This document shows positions 60,791 to 64,000 of a stretch of DNA of 64,000 nucleotides, piece after piece. This DNA is from Rusavskia elegans. Taxonomy: Eukaryota; Ascomycota; Lecanoromycetes; Teloschistales; Teloschistaceae. The notes under the pieces are model-generated. The model was not told where the DNA came from, made no database searches, and worked only from the letters and a program-made list of their open reading frames with translations. Positions within the stretch are counted from its first letter, which is position 1; each line of letters opens with the position of its first letter. Made by a program: the position numbers and the translations under genes. The stretch spans positions 1 through 64,000 of the forward strand of contig SAUG01000120.1 of NCBI GenBank assembly GCA_011316305.1. The letters are read 5' to 3'.

Positions 60791-61447
60791 TCAATCGTCT
60801 CCTCCATTTGAAATGCCCTTGGCTGATGATGCAAGATTGCTATATTCCATGTCTGCATCGCGGAGAGAGTCACAGGCTTCTCTTGGCTCTCGATAAGAGG
60901 CCCATATACTGGCCTCATGATGCTGTAGGTTGGTCTTGTAGGTCCTGCAGCACACCTTTGCCTTGTAACGTTCTATCTTCCGGCCCCATTTCCGTCGGGG
61001 TCTCTCTATGAAGCGGAAAACCATAGATGAGGTGTTTGTATGTTGTCTTGGACCTACCAGCATATTCGTCCTACACACCAAGTCGAACATGGAGGAGGTT
61101 GTGATGGTGATGTCTTCTTTGGCAGGGTCGACGACAATGTCAGGAATTCTATCAATGACGTTCGCTCTGTCACTGTCGGACTCTTCGTCTTCGGAAAGCT
61201 TTTCCGTGCTGGTTCTCGAGTCTACTCTGCTGCCTCTGTCCTCTTCACCGGAGCTTGTAGAAACAGCCTCGCTTCTCACTTCTATTGACGTCTCTGCATC
61301 TGTCGAATATTCTGTCTGGGTCCTATCGTGCAACTCAAGTTCTCGAGCCTCCTTTGCTTGTATGGAAAACGCCTCCTGATTCAGCGACAGTGTTCTTTGC
61401 CGCTTGGTCCGTGGTTGTGCAAGTGAAACAAGTTTATACTCTCCCTA
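60791..61447 (-). CDS. Uncharacterised acidic/basic ORF, probably an internal exon
   Basis: An open frame of more than 200 codons with no ATG near its start, so it is likely an exon. Upper part reads KRQRTLSLNQEAFSIQAK and is basic; the middle is Ser/Glu/Asp-rich (SEDEESDSD); the lower part has a FRFIERPRRKWGRK cluster. Composition is protein-like on this strand, and the opposite-strand frame (61,008-61,379) is its Ser-rich shadow. No family recognised. Exon borders not determined. Confidence 0.4.
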
Positions 61448-63102
61448 TCTACGGGTGAAGGTCTTTGAAGGAGGTAGGAGAACCTGGAACGATAGATTTC
61501 TTTAGGTGATGACCAACTCTTCAAGCACTGGTAAGTAGTGCCCGGCATCCAACAGCTCTAGTCGTAATTGCTTAAAAGTAACATCGTCTTCCGCTTCCCA
61601 AAATTCTAGGGTATCGCAACATACCATGCACTTGAATGGATCCGATTCCATAGACTGTTCATTCAAGACAACTGAACAGAAGTACACGAGACCATGGCTA
61701 ATCACGCTATCATCTGCAGAGGCCAAAGGTGAATCTTGAAGAAGTCGTACATGTCTTCGATTGTATAACCTCTGAAGCGGGCAGAGCCAGAAGATTCAGA
61801 GAGTGTGTTGTCCTTCGAAGAGGATCTGATCTCCAAAGGATCAGTACTCTGAATTTCGGCAAACTGATAGTTGGGCGATATATGTCTGTCAAGAAGTCGG
61901 AACATCTGTCAAAGCTTGAGTCACAACATCCATCTCGGTGTTTGAGTCCAGAAAATCTACCTCGCTTGGAACCTCAGTCTGGCAGAATACAGGAACAGAC
62001 AGCGATATATCTCGCGCCCAGGAGTCTTCTTCGCTCTTGGTGCCTCTATGGGGATTAACAGATCACCCCAGAGAGTCTTCGGATGATATTCCTTTAGCTT
62101 ACCGTCAGACGACTCCTCATGAGTTCTGGGCACGGTGGTGTCATTTTGATTTACTGCTTTTCTAGTTACGTCTTGAAGATTCCGAAGTCTCATGTTCCAA
62201 TGAATAGAGTAGGCGTGTTATTCGTGGCTCTCGGTCGTTTGTTGTGGCAAGGCTACGGATATGGAGATTTAGGTGGCGTAATGCTGCATCCTGCACGCCA
62301 AGCTTTCCGTATATTCTGCTCCATAACTATAGTGTCTTTGTATACGCGAGAGGTCTGACAGCGGAAGATTATACCTAATGTTCTCCTAATGTCCCTTATA
62401 CAATGACGCTATTTGGTACGCATCGAAGGCACTTAACAAGCCAACACCAACTCACAGGAAAAAGCATGAAGTCCTATCAGAGGCAACCACACAATAGTCA
62501 GAACACTGTGTATTCTGTCATTGATGGGGAGTCATTCGTTTTTTAGTACGACAGACCATGACGAAGCCGAGTCCTGCCTCCGTCACGTTACCATTAGTTC
62601 ACTGCTGCGTTAATTGGATACGTTTCATCATGGCCACTGGGGCCGCTGGAAGCAAACGTGAGGGTCTTTGCCAATGCAGTGGTCGTAAGTTGCGGCAATA
62701 TATGTCTGGGCATCCGGGGTTGGGCTTCGGTTGGATTTCAATTGCCAGACTTCTCGAAGAGGAGACAAGGGACTGATATCGTACAAGGAATGGCAAGGAA
62801 GTCCCATTCTCGTGGTCACTGTAAGACTCAACCCTGTGCTACTTCTGGCAAGAACCTAAGAGCGCCCTGTCGGCTGGTCCTAGGCGCGCTGTGCGAGGGC
62901 ATCTTTTACCGAGAAAAGCAATCTCCAATTGCTCAACGTAATCCAATATCACAGACTTGTATGAGTCGCTAAGAGTATAAGCTCCTGCATCGTCTTCGAG
63001 GACACATCAGAGGGGAACTTTCTTTTCATAGCAGCTTGGGGAAGCCTTGATGAGTTCACCAATCAAAGGATTGCAATCCTAGTCCGGTGCTGCTTTGAAC
63101 TC
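61448..63102. other. Stretch with unassigned minus-strand frames
   Basis: About 1.65 kb. Minus-strand frames at 61,502-61,726, 61,702-61,905 and 61,957-62,193 look protein-like (for example FKCMVCCDTLEFWEAEDD) and might be exons of one gene upstream of the previous ORF, but I could not join them with good splice sites. Plus-strand frames at 62,558-62,972 have no support. Confidence 0.35.
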
Positions 63103-64000
63103 TCACGTTGAGCTAGACGGTGGTTTCACAACCTCTCGAGAGGATGAGCGGAAGGTCTCTGCAAAATCGGCAAGTAGGTTAGCGACTTCACTGTGACCAT
63201 GATCTGCTGCACGGTAAAGTGGAGTCCATCCGTAAAAGTCCTTGAGCTCAAAAGCCGCGCCCCGATCTAACAACAGTCGCGCCGCGGCAAGACGACCTAG
63301 ATCCGCGGCTCGATGTAAAGGTGTCTGATCGTAGTCATTCGGAATGTCAGTTTGGGCTCCTTTGTCAAGCAGAAGGCGCGCTGCTGCCGCATGGCCTGCT
63401 TCGGCTGCACGATACAACGCCGTGGCGCCGTACCCGTCTTTCGCGTTGATATCCAAAATCTCACCGAGAAGTAGATTTAGCGTCTCCTCGTGGCCCTGAG
63501 ACGCTGCCAGATGCAACGCTGTCCATTTCTGCTTGTCGCGGGCTTCGACTGAAGCACCCCTTGCAATCAATAGACTAACAACACCGGGATGTCCATGCCA
63601 TGCAGCCCAATGCAGAGGGCTCTTGCCGAAGTCAAGACTTCGAGCTTCAATGTCAACATTGTGATCAAGAAACAATTGGACAATGTCGACGGAGCCACGT
63701 ATCGCTGCGCGGTGCATAGGCGCTTGGCCATAGGAGTCGCAGGCGTTAGTATTAGCTCCTCTTTCGACAAGCGTTGCACAAATTCTCGAGAGGCCGTATG
63801 ATGACGCCAGCCAGAGTCCAGTAACCTCTTTCGCAGAGTCTTGGCTCCAGTAGGGATACCGAGATGCAGTCACCTGCGCAGCTTGAACAGAGGCCTCCAA
63901 TTGCTCCTTGTGCGAGAGAAAGCCAAGGACTGCTTGCTCTGACTCCTTTTCACCCACATATTGCAGATGATCAGCCCAATGCTGTGCACCATACAATATC
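63103..64000 (-). CDS. Ankyrin-repeat protein, 5' part beyond the window
   Basis: The frame is open to the right edge and the first ~298 codons shown have no true start ATG, so this is the C-terminal part of a larger gene. After a segment with YGAQHWADHLQYV (typical of the linker before ankyrins in fungal NACHT/ankyrin proteins) come seven ankyrin repeats of ~33 residues, for example KSPLHWAAWHGHPGVVSLL, ALHLAASQGHEETLNLLL and TPLYRAADHGHSEVANLL. The protein 'NACHT-ankyrin' type is inferred; only the repeats are seen. Such STAND-like proteins serve in non-self recognition in fungi. The chain ends with a short Ser/Pro tail. Confidence 0.85.
   Translation of the reverse strand, partial: ILYGAQHWADHLQYVGEKESEQAVLGFLSHKEQLEASVQAAQVTASRYPYWSQDSAKEVTGLWLASSYGLSRICATLVERGANTNACDSYGQAPMHRAAIRGSVDIVQLFLDHNVDIEARSLDFGKSPLHWAAWHGHPGVVSLLIARGASVEARDKQKWTALHLAASQGHEETLNLLLGEILDINAKDGYGATALYRAAEAGHAAAARLLLDKGAQTDIPNDYDQTPLHRAADLGRLAAARLLLDRGAAFELKDFYGWTPLYRAADHGHSEVANLLADFAETFRSSSREVVKPPSSST

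Noticed and set aside
61008..61379. Plus-strand Ser-rich 123-codon frame
   Set aside because: It is antisense to a longer minus-strand frame and its Ser runs are the complement of that frame's acidic codons.
1..64000. CRISPR arrays, tRNA or rRNA genes
   Set aside because: No regular spacer-repeat array, tRNA cloverleaf or rRNA block was recognised; the repeats are telomeric or transposon-derived.

Overview
The window is the left end of a filamentous ascomycete (Pezizomycotina) chromosome. It opens with ten copies of TAACCC (the C-strand of the TTAGGG telomere). About 18.2 kb of extremely AT-rich, gene-free DNA follows, almost without CpA/TpG but keeping CpG and TpA. That is the footprint of repeat-induced point mutation (RIP). 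From about 18.3 kb the base composition becomes normal and genes appear, with many short GT-AG introns of about 44-93 nt. I could not assign a species; gene style suggests Eurotiomycetes or a related class.

Layout. 1-63 telomere. 64-18,300 RIP block: seven copies of a ~406-bp LTR-like unit, two copies of a minus-strand Ty3/gypsy pol region (RT motif still legible), a nested insertion with a short target duplication, and TIRs resembling hAT elements. 18.3-24.8 kb: an APH/kinase-like gene, two uncharacterised genes and a broken FTA2-like gene. 24.8-29.8 kb: a secreted or membrane-anchored protein, an epoxide hydrolase and a small secreted protein. 32.0-57.1 kb: a secondary-metabolism region with a phenol-hydroxylase-type FAD monooxygenase, an O-methyltransferase divergent from a phenylalanine ammonia-lyase (PAL), a decayed adenylation-thiolation-condensation (A-T-C) single-module NRPS, three P450s and an SAT4-type membrane protein, with a small secreted protein among them. 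57.7-58.3 kb: a perfect 54-bp inverted-repeat element. 59.6-64.0 kb: a small secreted protein, uncharacterised ORFs and an ankyrin-repeat protein running off the right edge.

How the genes fit together (inference). PAL would make cinnamate. The adjacent A-T-C protein would have activated it as a thioester and transferred it to an amine or alcohol. The FAD monooxygenase, P450s and O-methyltransferase would hydroxylate and methylate the product. The PAL plus A-T-C pair recalls, from memory, the hancockiamide (N-cinnamoyl piperazine) pathway of Aspergillus hancockii. Here the A-T-C gene carries several frameshifts and stops that introns cannot explain, whereas PAL, the methyltransferase, the FAD enzyme and all three P450s assemble into full-length frames. 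The locus is either a cluster that has lost its coupling enzyme or one whose coupling is done elsewhere. Exon coordinates were deduced by eye from splice signals and frame continuity; no alignment or search was run.
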